64,000 nucleotides of DNA from an uncultured Coriobacteriaceae bacterium (lineage in GTDB: Bacteria > Actinomycetota > Coriobacteriia > Coriobacteriales > Atopobiaceae): assembly GCA_902801175.1 (NCBI GenBank), contig CADCHF010000009.1:1-64000 (forward strand), read 5' to 3'. A program made the position numbers and the translations under genes. Every line of letters begins with the position of its first letter. The first letter of the stretch is position 1. The notes under the pieces are model-generated. The model worked only from the letters and a program-made list of their open reading frames with translations, had not been told where the DNA came from and ran no database searches. This document shows positions 55,438 through 63,940 of the stretch, one piece after another.

Positions 55438-56769
55438 ATGTCTTGGTTTGAGTCCTCTGTGTTCTATCAGATCTACCCGCTGGGCCTGTGCGATGCCCCG
55501 TACGAGAACGATGGCGTGCTGGAGCATCGCTTGCTCAAGCTCATCGATGGCGGCTGGGTCGAGCACCTCAAAAGGCTTGGGGTGGGGTGCGTGATCTTGA
55601 ACCCGGTGTTTCAAAGCCTCACGCACGGATACGACACGACCGACTACCTCACGGTTGACTGTCGCTTGGGAACAAACGACGACCTGTGCCGTGTGGTTGA
55701 CAGCTTTCACGCCGCTGGTATAAGGGTGCTGCTCGACGGCGTGTTCAACCATGTGGGACGCGACTTTGCTCCCTTCCGTGATGTGCTCGAGCGCAAGGGC
55801 GACTCGGCATATTGCTCGTGGTTCAACATCAACTGGGGCTCAAACAACGAGTACAACGACGGCTTTGGCTACGAGACCTGGGCTGGCGTGCCCTATCTGG
55901 TCAAGCTCAACCACCACTGCTTTGAGCTCAACGACTACTGTGCCGACGTGATTCGCACGTGGGAGCGCGAGTACAACATCGACGGTCTGCGCCTGGATGT
56001 TGCCTACTGCCTGGACGACGGCTTCTTGGGGTATCTGCGCACCGTTGCCAACGAGCTCTCGGAAAAGCGCGGTGAGAAGTTCCTCCTGCTTGGCGAGACC
56101 ATGTTTGGCGACTACAACCGCTGGATGAGCGACGAGCGCTGCGACACCGTTACCAACTACGAGGTCTACAAGGGTCTGTGGAGCTCGATGAACTCGGCAA
56201 ACATGCACGAGGTTGCCTATGCGCTCAAGCGGCAGAGCGGATCTGACCCCTGGGACCTCTACACGGGCCGTCACCTGCTCAACTTTGCCGACAACCACGA
56301 CGTCCCGCGCATTGCTACCAGAATCGACGACAAGCGTCACCTGATCCCGCTCTACGGCATCATCTTTGGCATGTGCGGCGTTCCCTGCATCTACTATGGC
56401 AGCGAGTGGGGGATAGAGGGCGAGCAGCACTATGGCGATCACGAGCTGCGTCCAGCGCTTGACGCTCCCGAGTGGAACGAGCTGACCGACTACATCTGTG
56501 CGCTCGCGCGTGCCAAGACGCAAAGCGAGGCGCTCTGCTGGGGAGACTATCGCGAGATCATGGTGAGCCCGCAGCAGTTGCTCTTCCAGCGGACGAGCGA
56601 TCACGAGCGCGTGATTGTGGCCATCAATGCCGCACCCGAGCGCTACACCTTCCACTTTGATGCTGGCTGCGGCCGTGCGGTTGACCTCATTACTGGTAAG
56701 GACCACGACTTTGGTGGTGGCAGCGAGGTTGGTCCCTTCTCCGCACACTTCTGGAAGTGCGAGCGCTAG
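55438..56769 (+). CDS. GH13 alpha-amylase family glycosidase
   Basis: A 443-aa protein: SSVFYQIYPLGLCDAP start, DGVFNHVG (region I), GLRLDVAYCL (region II, catalytic nucleophile Asp), LLGETM (region III, acid/base Glu), FADNHDVPRI (region IV, transition-state Asp). It has no signal peptide, so it acts on imported alpha-glucans or maltodextrins. Length and the short N-terminus suggest a maltodextrin hydrolase or glucanotransferase-like enzyme rather than a secreted amylase. AAAAGGAGGG precedes ATG 55438. Confidence 0.9.
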   Translation: MSWFESSVFYQIYPLGLCDAPYENDGVLEHRLLKLIDGGWVEHLKRLGVGCVILNPVFQSLTHGYDTTDYLTVDCRLGTNDDLCRVVDSFHAAGIRVLLDGVFNHVGRDFAPFRDVLERKGDSAYCSWFNINWGSNNEYNDGFGYETWAGVPYLVKLNHHCFELNDYCADVIRTWEREYNIDGLRLDVAYCLDDGFLGYLRTVANELSEKRGEKFLLLGETMFGDYNRWMSDERCDTVTNYEVYKGLWSSMNSANMHEVAYALKRQSGSDPWDLYTGRHLLNFADNHDVPRIATRIDDKRHLIPLYGIIFGMCGVPCIYYGSEWGIEGEQHYGDHELRPALDAPEWNELTDYICALARAKTQSEALCWGDYREIMVSPQQLLFQRTSDHERVIVAINAAPERYTFHFDAGCGRAVDLITGKDHDFGGGSEVGPFSAHFWKCER

Positions 56770-56930
56770 GGAGGGCTCAAGAGGCCAGCAACGCGGATCG
56801 TTTGTATGCAATAGACAGATGGTGAGCAGGTTGAGGTGAGGGGCTTGCTCGCCGCCACCCCTTTAGCACGAACCCTGATTTGCCTCTTGCCATAGCGGCA
56901 TGAGGTACTTGGGGTTGACTCGCATAAAAG

Positions 56931-56947
56931 ATGGGCATCATGCCCAT
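56931..56947. promoter_or_regulatory. Palindrome upstream of DUF2207 gene
   Basis: ATGGGCAT-C-ATGCCCAT is a perfect 8-1-8 inverted repeat, 10 nt after a TTGACT hexamer (56915-56920) and inside a looser AAAGATG/CATCTTT pair. A likely operator or hairpin. The rest of 56770-56999 has no gene. Confidence 0.45.
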
Positions 56948-56999
56948 TAAGCATCTTTAGATCATTGGCCTGCATCCTTTAGTGAAAAGGAGCCCCGCT

Positions 57000-58988
57000 A
57001 TGACACAGAGACGTCTCTCATTGCGCCTGATTGTTGCGACCCTGCTTGCCTTTGCGCTGCTTGTGACGCTTCCTTGCCTCGCGCGCGCCGATGACAAGGA
57101 CTACTCCCTCGATTCCACCCAGATCTGGGCACGAGTCCACAAGGATGGTACAGTCTCGGTCTTTGAAGAGCGTGCCGTTGATCTCGATGGCGAGTTTCAT
57201 GGCTTCTTTTGGGACTTGAGCACCAAGGACGGGGAGCTTGGACCAATAAGCATCGAGGTTACGGGAGCCGGCGAGATAGACAAGAACGATGCGCTTGCTC
57301 CATATCATGCCGCCACTTCCGGAAACGCCGAATACACGTGGACGGTCGAGCAGAGCTCGTCCTCAACGCGCGTTGACGTGCACTACAGCAAGAGCGACGA
57401 GCTTGCGCGCTTCTATGTGACCTACGACATCGACGGCATTGTGGCCAGTTGGCAGGACACGGCCGAGCTGTACTGGAAGTTTGTGGGCGACCAGTGGGAA
57501 AAGGCATCTGGTAACGTGAGCTGCTACGTGCTCTTTGAGGGAGCACCTGCTGGGGCCGAGATAAAGGCAGGCGACAACCTCCGTGCCTGGATGCACAACT
57601 CCTCGATGGCCGGCATCATTGAGGTGCCCTCGGGTGTGGTGCCGTCGGCAGACGACATCTCCTCTGGCGACCCCGGTACCCTTGTCATGAGACTCCCTCG
57701 CGTGCTTCCGGGGGAGTTTGCCGAGGTCCGTTCGGCCTTCCCGGCCGAGTGGGTGAGTGGGCTCTCTGCGCGTACCGACTCACGCCTTGAGAGGATTATT
57801 GCTCAAGAGGAGGACTGGGCGGCAAGTGCCAACAAGCGCTTTGAGTCGATACAGCGGCTCACCACAATCAAGGGCTGGCTGTATCTCATCGTTGCCGCGC
57901 TCGTCCTTTTGGCTGGACTATTGAGCTTCTTCGCGTATAGGCGCGACCACAGGGCCAGCTTTGATGACAAATACTTCCGCGACGCTCCCGCCGAGGACCA
58001 TCCTGCCGTGCTGAGCTATGTGTATAACGGTTACGCCGGCTCTGGCCCAGACTTCACGGCCTCGCTCATGCGCCTCAACGACATGGGCGTCATTAGGCTC
58101 GAGGAGTGCGTCAACAAAAAGAAGCGGATTGGTCGCAGTCCAAAGGAGAAGCCCGACTGGCGCCTGTGGCTTGTGGAGGACCGTGCGGCCGCACTCACCG
58201 ATCCCATAGACCTAGCCACGCTCGAGCTCGTCTTTGGCTTTGTGGGACAGAAGGCCCAGCTCATAAGCGACCTCAATGACCGTCCTGCGGGCAGCGTGCG
58301 CATGTCAGACTTTGAGCGTGTAGCCAACTCTTCGTCCGACGCCTACGAGAAGGCCGTCGACGAATGGAAAGAGGTCGTCAAGGAGCAGGTTAGTGCTCGA
58401 GGGCTCGATGTGGATGGGAACAAGCGCACCTCGAAGCTCATGGTTGCCATCTCCGTTATTGCCCTGCTGGTCTTTGTGGGCGGCATGATTGACGCTCTGG
58501 TCATCTCGAGCAGGGGACTGGCATCGATTGGTGCCACTGCAGGTATCGTGATTCGTCTTGTTGTGCTGTTGGTTGCGGGTATCACAGCCGCGCTCTTGGC
58601 ATTTGCCCATACCGAGCGCTCTGCTGAGGCGATCGAGATCAAGGCCAAGCTCGACGCCCTCAAGCGGTGGTTCAAGGACTTTACCCGTCTGGACGAGGCG
58701 ATACCAACGGATGTGGTGCTGTGGGACCGCTTGCTGGTGATGGCTGTGATGCTTGGTGTGTCCGACAAGGTGGTCGAGCAGCTGCGGCTTGTGCTTCCAG
58801 AGGTTGCCGATGACACCTCGCTCACAAACTCCATGATGTGGTGCAGCACCAACAACGGTATGGCTTCGCCGGCCGACAGCTTCAGCTCTGGGTTCTCGAG
58901 CGCCATGGCCAGCGCCTCTGGCGACGGTGGAGGGTCGTCTGGCGGCGGCGGAGGCGGCGGTGGCGGCGGTGGCGGCGGCGCCTACTAG
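57000..58988 (+). CDS. DUF2207 domain-containing membrane protein with glycine-rich tail
   Basis: A 662-aa protein. A signal peptide ends near LARADD (about residue 30). An extracellular DUF2207 beta-rich domain follows (about 35-260, IWARVHKDGTVSVFEERAVDLDGEFHGFFWDLS). A helix lies at about 297-317 (LYLIVAALVLLAGLLSFFAY), then a cytoplasmic portion and two more helices at about 480-540. The protein ends in a run of about 13 glycines before AY, typical of the family and often preceded by Ser/Gly-rich sequence. Function unknown in general. ATG 57000 has AAAAGGAG 8 nt upstream. It is flanked by a palindrome upstream and a hairpin downstream. Confidence 0.88.
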   Translation: MTQRRLSLRLIVATLLAFALLVTLPCLARADDKDYSLDSTQIWARVHKDGTVSVFEERAVDLDGEFHGFFWDLSTKDGELGPISIEVTGAGEIDKNDALAPYHAATSGNAEYTWTVEQSSSSTRVDVHYSKSDELARFYVTYDIDGIVASWQDTAELYWKFVGDQWEKASGNVSCYVLFEGAPAGAEIKAGDNLRAWMHNSSMAGIIEVPSGVVPSADDISSGDPGTLVMRLPRVLPGEFAEVRSAFPAEWVSGLSARTDSRLERIIAQEEDWAASANKRFESIQRLTTIKGWLYLIVAALVLLAGLLSFFAYRRDHRASFDDKYFRDAPAEDHPAVLSYVYNGYAGSGPDFTASLMRLNDMGVIRLEECVNKKKRIGRSPKEKPDWRLWLVEDRAAALTDPIDLATLELVFGFVGQKAQLISDLNDRPAGSVRMSDFERVANSSSDAYEKAVDEWKEVVKEQVSARGLDVDGNKRTSKLMVAISVIALLVFVGGMIDALVISSRGLASIGATAGIVIRLVVLLVAGITAALLAFAHTERSAEAIEIKAKLDALKRWFKDFTRLDEAIPTDVVLWDRLLVMAVMLGVSDKVVEQLRLVLPEVADDTSLTNSMMWCSTNNGMASPADSFSSGFSSAMASASGDGGGSSGGGGGGGGGGGGGAY

Positions 58989-59081
58989 GCCACCGGCAGC
59001 CTGCCTTCCCTTGTTGCGAAGCGAGTGCATGAGTAATTGCTGGTGATAGCGACTGCCCTAGCACAACCGCGACACAAGCAT

Positions 59082-59124
59082 GAGGCCCCCACCCATCGCC
59101 CAGACAGGGCAGGGTGGGGGCCTC
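59082..59124 (+). terminator. Hairpin after DUF2207 gene
   Basis: A perfect 13-bp stem (GAGGCCCCCACCC and complement), 17-nt loop, 94 nt after the stop. No T tract. Confidence 0.65.
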
Positions 59125-59170
59125 GTTGGCACACGTGGGCAAAGTGACGTTGGTGGTGGTCAGAAACGAC

Positions 59171-59210
59171 AAAAAAGAGTGGCCTCAGCAACCATGTTGC
59201 CGAGGCCACC
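59171..59210 (-). terminator. Rho-independent terminator for pyk
   Basis: On the minus strand GTGGCCTC and complement form an 8-bp stem plus an inner TTGC/GCAA after one mismatch, loop CATGG, then TCTTTTTT. 47 nt after the pyk stop. Confidence 0.85.
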
Positions 59211-59255
59211 CCTGTATGGCTCGCATCTTAGCGAGTCGATGCTTGCAGTAGGTCC

Positions 59256-60701
59256 TTACTGCACCTGAGCCACCATGCACATGTTAGTGGAGGTGATGTA
59301 GTCGCCCTGCTGCGGCGAGGTCTGGGGGTCGCCAGAGGTGATGACCACCACGTCGCCCTTCTCTACCAGTCCCTCCTCCTTGGCACGCTCAAGCGATTCG
59401 TAGAGCGTAGACTGCAGGGAGCCCTGCTCGCTCGTCTTGTAGGCAAAGACGCCCCAGAGGAAGCAAGTCTTGCGGATCGCCTGACGCGAGGGGCTCATGG
59501 CATAGATGGGCAGCTTGGGCCTAAAGTTTGAGATGAGGCGAGCGGTACGGCCGCTGCGCGAGGGGCAGATGATGCAGGTGGCGCCAACGCGGGCGGCAAC
59601 CTCGACGGAGGCAAAGCCGATGGCGCTGTTAACGTTGCGCACGCCACCGCGGTCGTGGTAGACCTGGCGCTCCTCAAGGTAGCGCTCGGTCTCCTTGCAG
59701 ATGGCGGTCATGGTCTTGACCGCCTCGATGGGGTACATGCCCGCGGCGGTCTCGCCAGAGAGCATGACGCAGTCGGCGCCGTCGTACACCGCGTTGGCCA
59801 CGTCTCCAACCTCGGCACGGGTGGGACGCGGGTTGTGGCTCATGGAGTCGAGCATCTGTGTGGCCACAATGACCGGCTTGTAGGCATTTCCGCACTTGGC
59901 GATGATGCGCTTTTGGATGTGGGGGACCTGCTCGGGGGGCATCTCAACGCCAAGGTCGCCGCGGGCGACCATGATGCCGTCGGAGTGCTCAAGGATCTCG
60001 TCAAAGTTCTTGACGGCAGTTGCGCTCTCGATCTTTGAGAGGATGTACATGTTGCGCATGCCCATCTCGGTGCAGATCTTGCGGATCTCGTCCACTGCTG
60101 CGCCGCTGCGCACGAACGAGGCGGCAATGGCGTCTACGCCAAGCTCGCAGCCAAACATGATGTCGGCCTTGTCCTGCTCGGTGACCGAGGGCAGGCCAAC
60201 CTCAACGTTGGGAACATTGACGCCCTTGTGCTCGTTGAGCTTGCCGCCGTTCCTAACAATGCAGTAGATGTCCGGACCATCAACGTGATCAACTGTCAGC
60301 TCAATGAGACCATCATCAACAAGGATGGTCGAGCCCTTTTCGACCTCACTAGGAAGGTCGTGGTAGCTAATGGAGAAGCACTCAGACGAGCCTGGCACCT
60401 CGCGAGTGGTGACCACGACCATGGCATCCTTTTGGAGAGTAACGGGGTGGTGCCCAACAAGCTCGCCCGTACGGATCTCGGGGCCCTTGGTGTCGAGCAG
60501 GATCGCCACGGGAATCTTGAGCTCGTCCGAGATCTGACGCACGCGCTCGATGTTGCAGCGGTGGTAGTCGTGGCTTCCGTGGCTAAAGTTGAAACGCGCC
60601 ACGTTCATGCCGTTGAGAATGAGCTCGCGCAGGACCGCATCGTCTTCCGTTGCCGGACCCATCGTGCAGATGATCTTCGTCCTCTTCTTAGTTGTTGCCA
60701 T
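59256..60701 (-). CDS. pyk: Pyruvate kinase
   Basis: A 481-aa pyruvate kinase: MATTKKRTKIICTMGPATED, FNFSHGSHDYH, LLDTKGPEIRTG, ILSKIESATAVKN (signature Lys-Glu), GIMVARGDLGVEMPPEQVP, and CVMLSGETAAGMYP. A normal-length C-terminal allosteric domain is present, without the extra PEP-utiliser-like C-terminal domain of Bacillus enzymes. It makes ATP and pyruvate from PEP. Its own terminator follows, and the D-LDH-type gene upstream is separated by a terminator. Confidence 0.97.
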   Translation of the reverse strand: MATTKKRTKIICTMGPATEDDAVLRELILNGMNVARFNFSHGSHDYHRCNIERVRQISDELKIPVAILLDTKGPEIRTGELVGHHPVTLQKDAMVVVTTREVPGSSECFSISYHDLPSEVEKGSTILVDDGLIELTVDHVDGPDIYCIVRNGGKLNEHKGVNVPNVEVGLPSVTEQDKADIMFGCELGVDAIAASFVRSGAAVDEIRKICTEMGMRNMYILSKIESATAVKNFDEILEHSDGIMVARGDLGVEMPPEQVPHIQKRIIAKCGNAYKPVIVATQMLDSMSHNPRPTRAEVGDVANAVYDGADCVMLSGETAAGMYPIEAVKTMTAICKETERYLEERQVYHDRGGVRNVNSAIGFASVEVAARVGATCIICPSRSGRTARLISNFRPKLPIYAMSPSRQAIRKTCFLWGVFAYKTSEQGSLQSTLYESLERAKEEGLVEKGDVVVITSGDPQTSPQQGDYITSTNMCMVAQVQ

Positions 60702-60793
60702 GTCACTCCAATGTGGTCATAGGCGAATGGTTGATTGCAAATCCAGCATCGGCTGGAAATCTCAAGCCAATGGTACCGCGCACCATAAAGGAA

Positions 60794-60847
60794 GGCGCCC
60801 CGACTGCCTATGGAAGTGGAATGCTTCCATAAAGCGGCCGAGGCGCC
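60794..60847 (-). terminator. Terminator after the D-LDH-type gene
   Basis: A long interrupted hairpin: outer GGCGCC/GGCGCC, inner TATGGAAG/CTTCCATA with a 7-nt loop, followed by TTCCTTTATGG on the minus strand. Confidence 0.65.
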
Positions 60848-60885
60848 CGCACGTTAGTGTGCGTGTTGCCTATGGCACTAGCAAA

Positions 60886-61983
60886 CTAGCAAACGATGCT
60901 GCGGAAGACGTACTCGCTGTCGTCGGCCTGCTTGGCGTAAGCGGTGGCGTTGGAGAGGGTCACGCGAGCGATCTCGCCGAGGGCTTCCTCGGTGAAGAAG
61001 GCCTGGTGGCTGGTGACGACCACGTTGGGGAAGGAGGTCAGGCGAGCGGTGATGGACTCGTAGATCTCACCGGAACGGTTCTTGTAGACGTTCTCGTTCT
61101 CCTCCTCGTAGACGTCCAGGCCGGCAGCGCCAATCTTGCCGGAGAGGATGCCGCGGATGATGGCCTCGGTGTCGGCCAGGCCGCCACGACCAGTGTTGAC
61201 GAAGATGACGCCGTCCTTCATCTCGGCGATGGCCTCGTCGTTGATCATGTGATAGCTGTCAGCGTTGAGGAAGGCGTGCAGCGAGATGAAGTCAGCGCGG
61301 TTGTACAGCGGGACGTAGCTTACGACGCGGTCGCCAAAGCCGACGCCCTCGATCAGGCAGTTGCCCTTCTCGTCGTAGACCATCTCGCCAGCCTTGTTGT
61401 ACACGGGGACGTACTCGTCCACGACGCCCTCGTCCACGAGTGCCTTGACCGGGCCGAGGTCGGCGCCGATGACATGCATGCCAAAGCCCTTGCAGATGCG
61501 GCAGAGAGCTGCGCCGATGCGGCCGGTGCCAATGACGCCGGCGGTGCGGCCCTTGAGGGTGACGCCAACGAGGTTGTTGAGGTCGTAGTTGTTCTCGCGG
61601 ACGCGGTTGTAGCCCTTGACGATGCGGCGGTTGGCGGCCAGGCCAATGGCCATGGCGTGCTCGGCGATTGCCTCAGGGCTGTATGCGGGCACGTTGCAGA
61701 CACGAATGCCAAGCTCCTTGGCCATGGGGATGTTGACGGCGTCAAAGCCGGCGCAACGCATGAGAACGAGCTTAACGCCCATGCCAGCGAGAATCTCGAG
61801 AGCCATGGCATTGACGTTAGCATTTACGAAAGCGCAGACGGCGTCGTAGCCCTTGGCCAGCACGGCGGTACGCCAGGTGAGGTTGGTCTTGGTGAATTCG
61901 ACCTGGACCTCGGGGTACTCGCCCATGACCTTGGTGAAGGAGTCTCGGTCGTAGTCCCTAGTGCCATAAAAGAGAATCTTCAT
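60886..61983 (-). CDS. D-lactate dehydrogenase-type 2-hydroxyacid dehydrogenase
   Basis: A 365-aa D-isomer-specific 2-hydroxyacid dehydrogenase: MRCAGFDAVNIP, nucleotide-binding VIGTGRIGAALCRICKGFGMHVIGAD, NTGRGGLADTEAI (catalytic Arg) and TSHQAFFTEEAL (catalytic His). It reduces pyruvate to D-lactate with NADH in fermentation, or acts on a related 2-oxoacid. It is about 30 residues longer than typical D-LDH because of an insert around residues 190-220 (DEYVPVYNKAGEMVYDEKGN...). It follows the PrpR-type regulator gene on the same strand with a 175-nt gap rich in palindromes. GAAAGGAAG precedes the ATG. Confidence 0.92.
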   Translation of the reverse strand: MKILFYGTRDYDRDSFTKVMGEYPEVQVEFTKTNLTWRTAVLAKGYDAVCAFVNANVNAMALEILAGMGVKLVLMRCAGFDAVNIPMAKELGIRVCNVPAYSPEAIAEHAMAIGLAANRRIVKGYNRVRENNYDLNNLVGVTLKGRTAGVIGTGRIGAALCRICKGFGMHVIGADLGPVKALVDEGVVDEYVPVYNKAGEMVYDEKGNCLIEGVGFGDRVVSYVPLYNRADFISLHAFLNADSYHMINDEAIAEMKDGVIFVNTGRGGLADTEAIIRGILSGKIGAAGLDVYEEENENVYKNRSGEIYESITARLTSFPNVVVTSHQAFFTEEALGEIARVTLSNATAYAKQADDSEYVFRSIVC

Positions 61984-62000
61984 CGTGCTTCCTTTCGTTA

Positions 62001-62081
62001 GGCCAATTGGCCGCTGCCAACTTCTGCAGTTTGTCCACAGACAACTGAATGGTAACCCAGCGAATAGCCAATGGAGTTGGC
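62001..62081. promoter_or_regulatory. Cluster of palindromes upstream of the D-LDH-type gene
   Basis: In 81 nt: GGCCAATTGGCC (62001-62012), TTGGC-CGCT-GCCAA overlapping it (62007-62020), TTGTC-CACA-GACAA (62031-62044) and GCCAA-TGGAG-TTGGC (62067-62081). The last three are perfect inverted repeats. They probably include operators for the adjacent regulator or a redox repressor. The TTGTC repeat only loosely recalls Rex sites. Confidence 0.5.
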
Positions 62082-62158
62082 GAGAAGCATCAACGCGCCT
62101 AATGGGACCACATGCGGTTAATCATGGGCTGCCGCGAGTGCGCACGCAGAGGGTCCTG

Positions 62159-63940
62159 CTAGCCCTTGGTCATGCGCCAGAGCGTGGTTCTGCTTATGCC
62201 AAGCTGCCGCGCGGCCGCGCTCTGGTTGCCGTTGTGGCGTTGGATGGCCGCCTCGATGATGTCGCGCTCAATCTCGGCGAGCGTTCGGTTGAGGTCTATG
62301 CCGTAGGGAGACTCCTCGTCCGAGATGTTGGGGTAGACGGGTCTCTCCTGGGCAAGCAGGCTGCGCACGTCCTGAGCACGAATGGTGTGGTCCCGCGAGA
62401 TGACGCATAGCTGAGAGAGCACGCGCTTGAACTGGATGTAGTTTCCCGGCCACGGGTAATCGGAGAGCAGGGTCATTGCCTGTCGGTCAATGCGCAGGAC
62501 CTCCTGCGGGAGGTCGGCGTTGAGCTGGCTCAGGCAGAGCTTGGCAATGGTTGGTATGCGCTCCTTGTTCTCGCGCAGCGGAGGGAGCTCCACCTCCATG
62601 CATTGGAACTTGTCCTTGATGTACGAGATGTTGGCACTCACCTGCTCGCCGCGAGGGTTGCACGAGAAGATGAGGCTGCAGCGCCGCGCGCCGTCGGTCC
62701 CGGCAATTGTCGAGAGTAGGTCGCTCAAGAAAGGCGCAGGGCTCGCCTCCATGTTCTTGATGTGCAGCGTAAGCCCATCGGCAAACAGGGGAGAGGTTCT
62801 GCCGCTCAGGAGGAACTCGCGCGAACGGTCGGTAAGCATGCCGCAGTCGATCTCTACGAGCGGGTGCGAACTGCGTATTGAGTTGAAATAGGCATAGGAG
62901 GCGACGGCTGTGCGGCCGGTGCCGTATTCACCAGTGATGAGCAGGGGCTTTGCGGCTCGTGTGACGCTCTCGATGACTTGACGAATGCCGTTGATGTCGC
63001 CCGTGAGGCTGTATGGGCTTTCCAAGAACTCGGCCCGTGCCTCGCGCTGTGTGAAGAAGGTCACACCAGCCTGGCGTTGCCCGGCCGAGATTCGGCCATG
63101 GGTGATATAGAAGGTGACCATCGTGCGGCCGGGGAGCTCGGTCACAAGCGTACGGATCACATACTGGGTGCCGCCTATCGAGCGGCGCACGGTTTGGATC
63201 TCGCCAGTCGTCACTTGACCAAGCAGGTCCTTGAGCAGGGAGAGCAATGCCTCGGCTCCGCCCTTGTCAAGGGTTGTGTAAAAGAGTCTGCCATCGTCGC
63301 GAAAGACCACTGTGTCACCAGCGTGTCCGCGGATGACTTCCCGCAGGAACTGCGTTTCGATGCGAGCATCTCTGATGTAGTGGGTTGTGCGGATGGCCTC
63401 ATCGATAGACGCTCGTACCGATGCGGCGCTCGAGGTGACGAGCACCGTGTTAAAGCCGTGCTCACGAAAAACAGTGCTCGAGATGACGTCGCAAAGCACC
63501 GTCGTATATCCCTCTTTGGAGAGCAAACTTGTAATCTGCCGGGCATCGTCCTCGTCCACAAGGGTAAAGATGTCCAGGTCCAGATGGAGCGCATCGTTGG
63601 TGCTGCGAGCGGCGTCGGTGATGCCTGCAAAGCCGACCACGGCGCGCTTTCCCTGGATGTCCTCCGAGAGTTGCACTGCCTGCAGCACGTCGTATGCCGA
63701 GGTCTTGATGTCCACAACGGGGATGTCAAGGTTTTCACGGAGCAGGTCCGCCGTGCCTCCTCGCGAGAGTATGAGGTCATAGGGCTCGACCAGCTGTTCA
63801 ATGGCAGCGGCGAGTCCTTCTTCGAGGTTGCCCACCACAACGGTCATGCTTACGTTGTGATACGAGCGTGCCTCGCGCTCAAGAATTGCGGCGAGTCCCT
63901 CATAGGGGGCAACGGCGAGAATACGTACGAAGTCCTCCAT
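62159..63940 (-). CDS. PrpR_N-type regulator with degenerate AAA+ domain
   Basis: A 593-aa protein. Residues about 15-190 are a PrpR N-terminal sensor (YDLILSRGGTADLLRE, DIKTSAYDVLQAVQL), about 195-300 a PAS-like linker, about 310-520 a sigma-54-activator-like AAA+ domain, and the C-terminus a Fis-type HTH (NGNQSAAARQLGISRTTLWR). Walker A reads GEYGTGRT with R343 in place of the Lys, Walker B reads GLTLHIKN with K395-N396 in place of Asp-Glu, and no GAFTGA loop is present. It cannot be a standard sigma-54 activator; it likely acts as a DNA-binding sensor. ATG 63940 has AAAGGA 4 nt upstream. The D-LDH-type gene downstream is a candidate target. Confidence 0.88.
   Translation of the reverse strand: MEDFVRILAVAPYEGLAAILEREARSYHNVSMTVVVGNLEEGLAAAIEQLVEPYDLILSRGGTADLLRENLDIPVVDIKTSAYDVLQAVQLSEDIQGKRAVVGFAGITDAARSTNDALHLDLDIFTLVDEDDARQITSLLSKEGYTTVLCDVISSTVFREHGFNTVLVTSSAASVRASIDEAIRTTHYIRDARIETQFLREVIRGHAGDTVVFRDDGRLFYTTLDKGGAEALLSLLKDLLGQVTTGEIQTVRRSIGGTQYVIRTLVTELPGRTMVTFYITHGRISAGQRQAGVTFFTQREARAEFLESPYSLTGDINGIRQVIESVTRAAKPLLITGEYGTGRTAVASYAYFNSIRSSHPLVEIDCGMLTDRSREFLLSGRTSPLFADGLTLHIKNMEASPAPFLSDLLSTIAGTDGARRCSLIFSCNPRGEQVSANISYIKDKFQCMEVELPPLRENKERIPTIAKLCLSQLNADLPQEVLRIDRQAMTLLSDYPWPGNYIQFKRVLSQLCVISRDHTIRAQDVRSLLAQERPVYPNISDEESPYGIDLNRTLAEIERDIIEAAIQRHNGNQSAAARQLGISRTTLWRMTKG

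Noticed and set aside
60765-60780. GGTACCGCG near pyk resembling a T-box core
   Set aside because: It lacks the full T-box sequence, Stem I, a following terminator, and any tRNA or amino-acid gene in the right orientation.
62031-62044. TTGTC-CACA-GACAA as a Rex redox operator
   Set aside because: Rex sites are TTGTGAA-N4-TTCACAA; only the outer TTGT/ACAA agree, so it is reported only as an unassigned palindrome.
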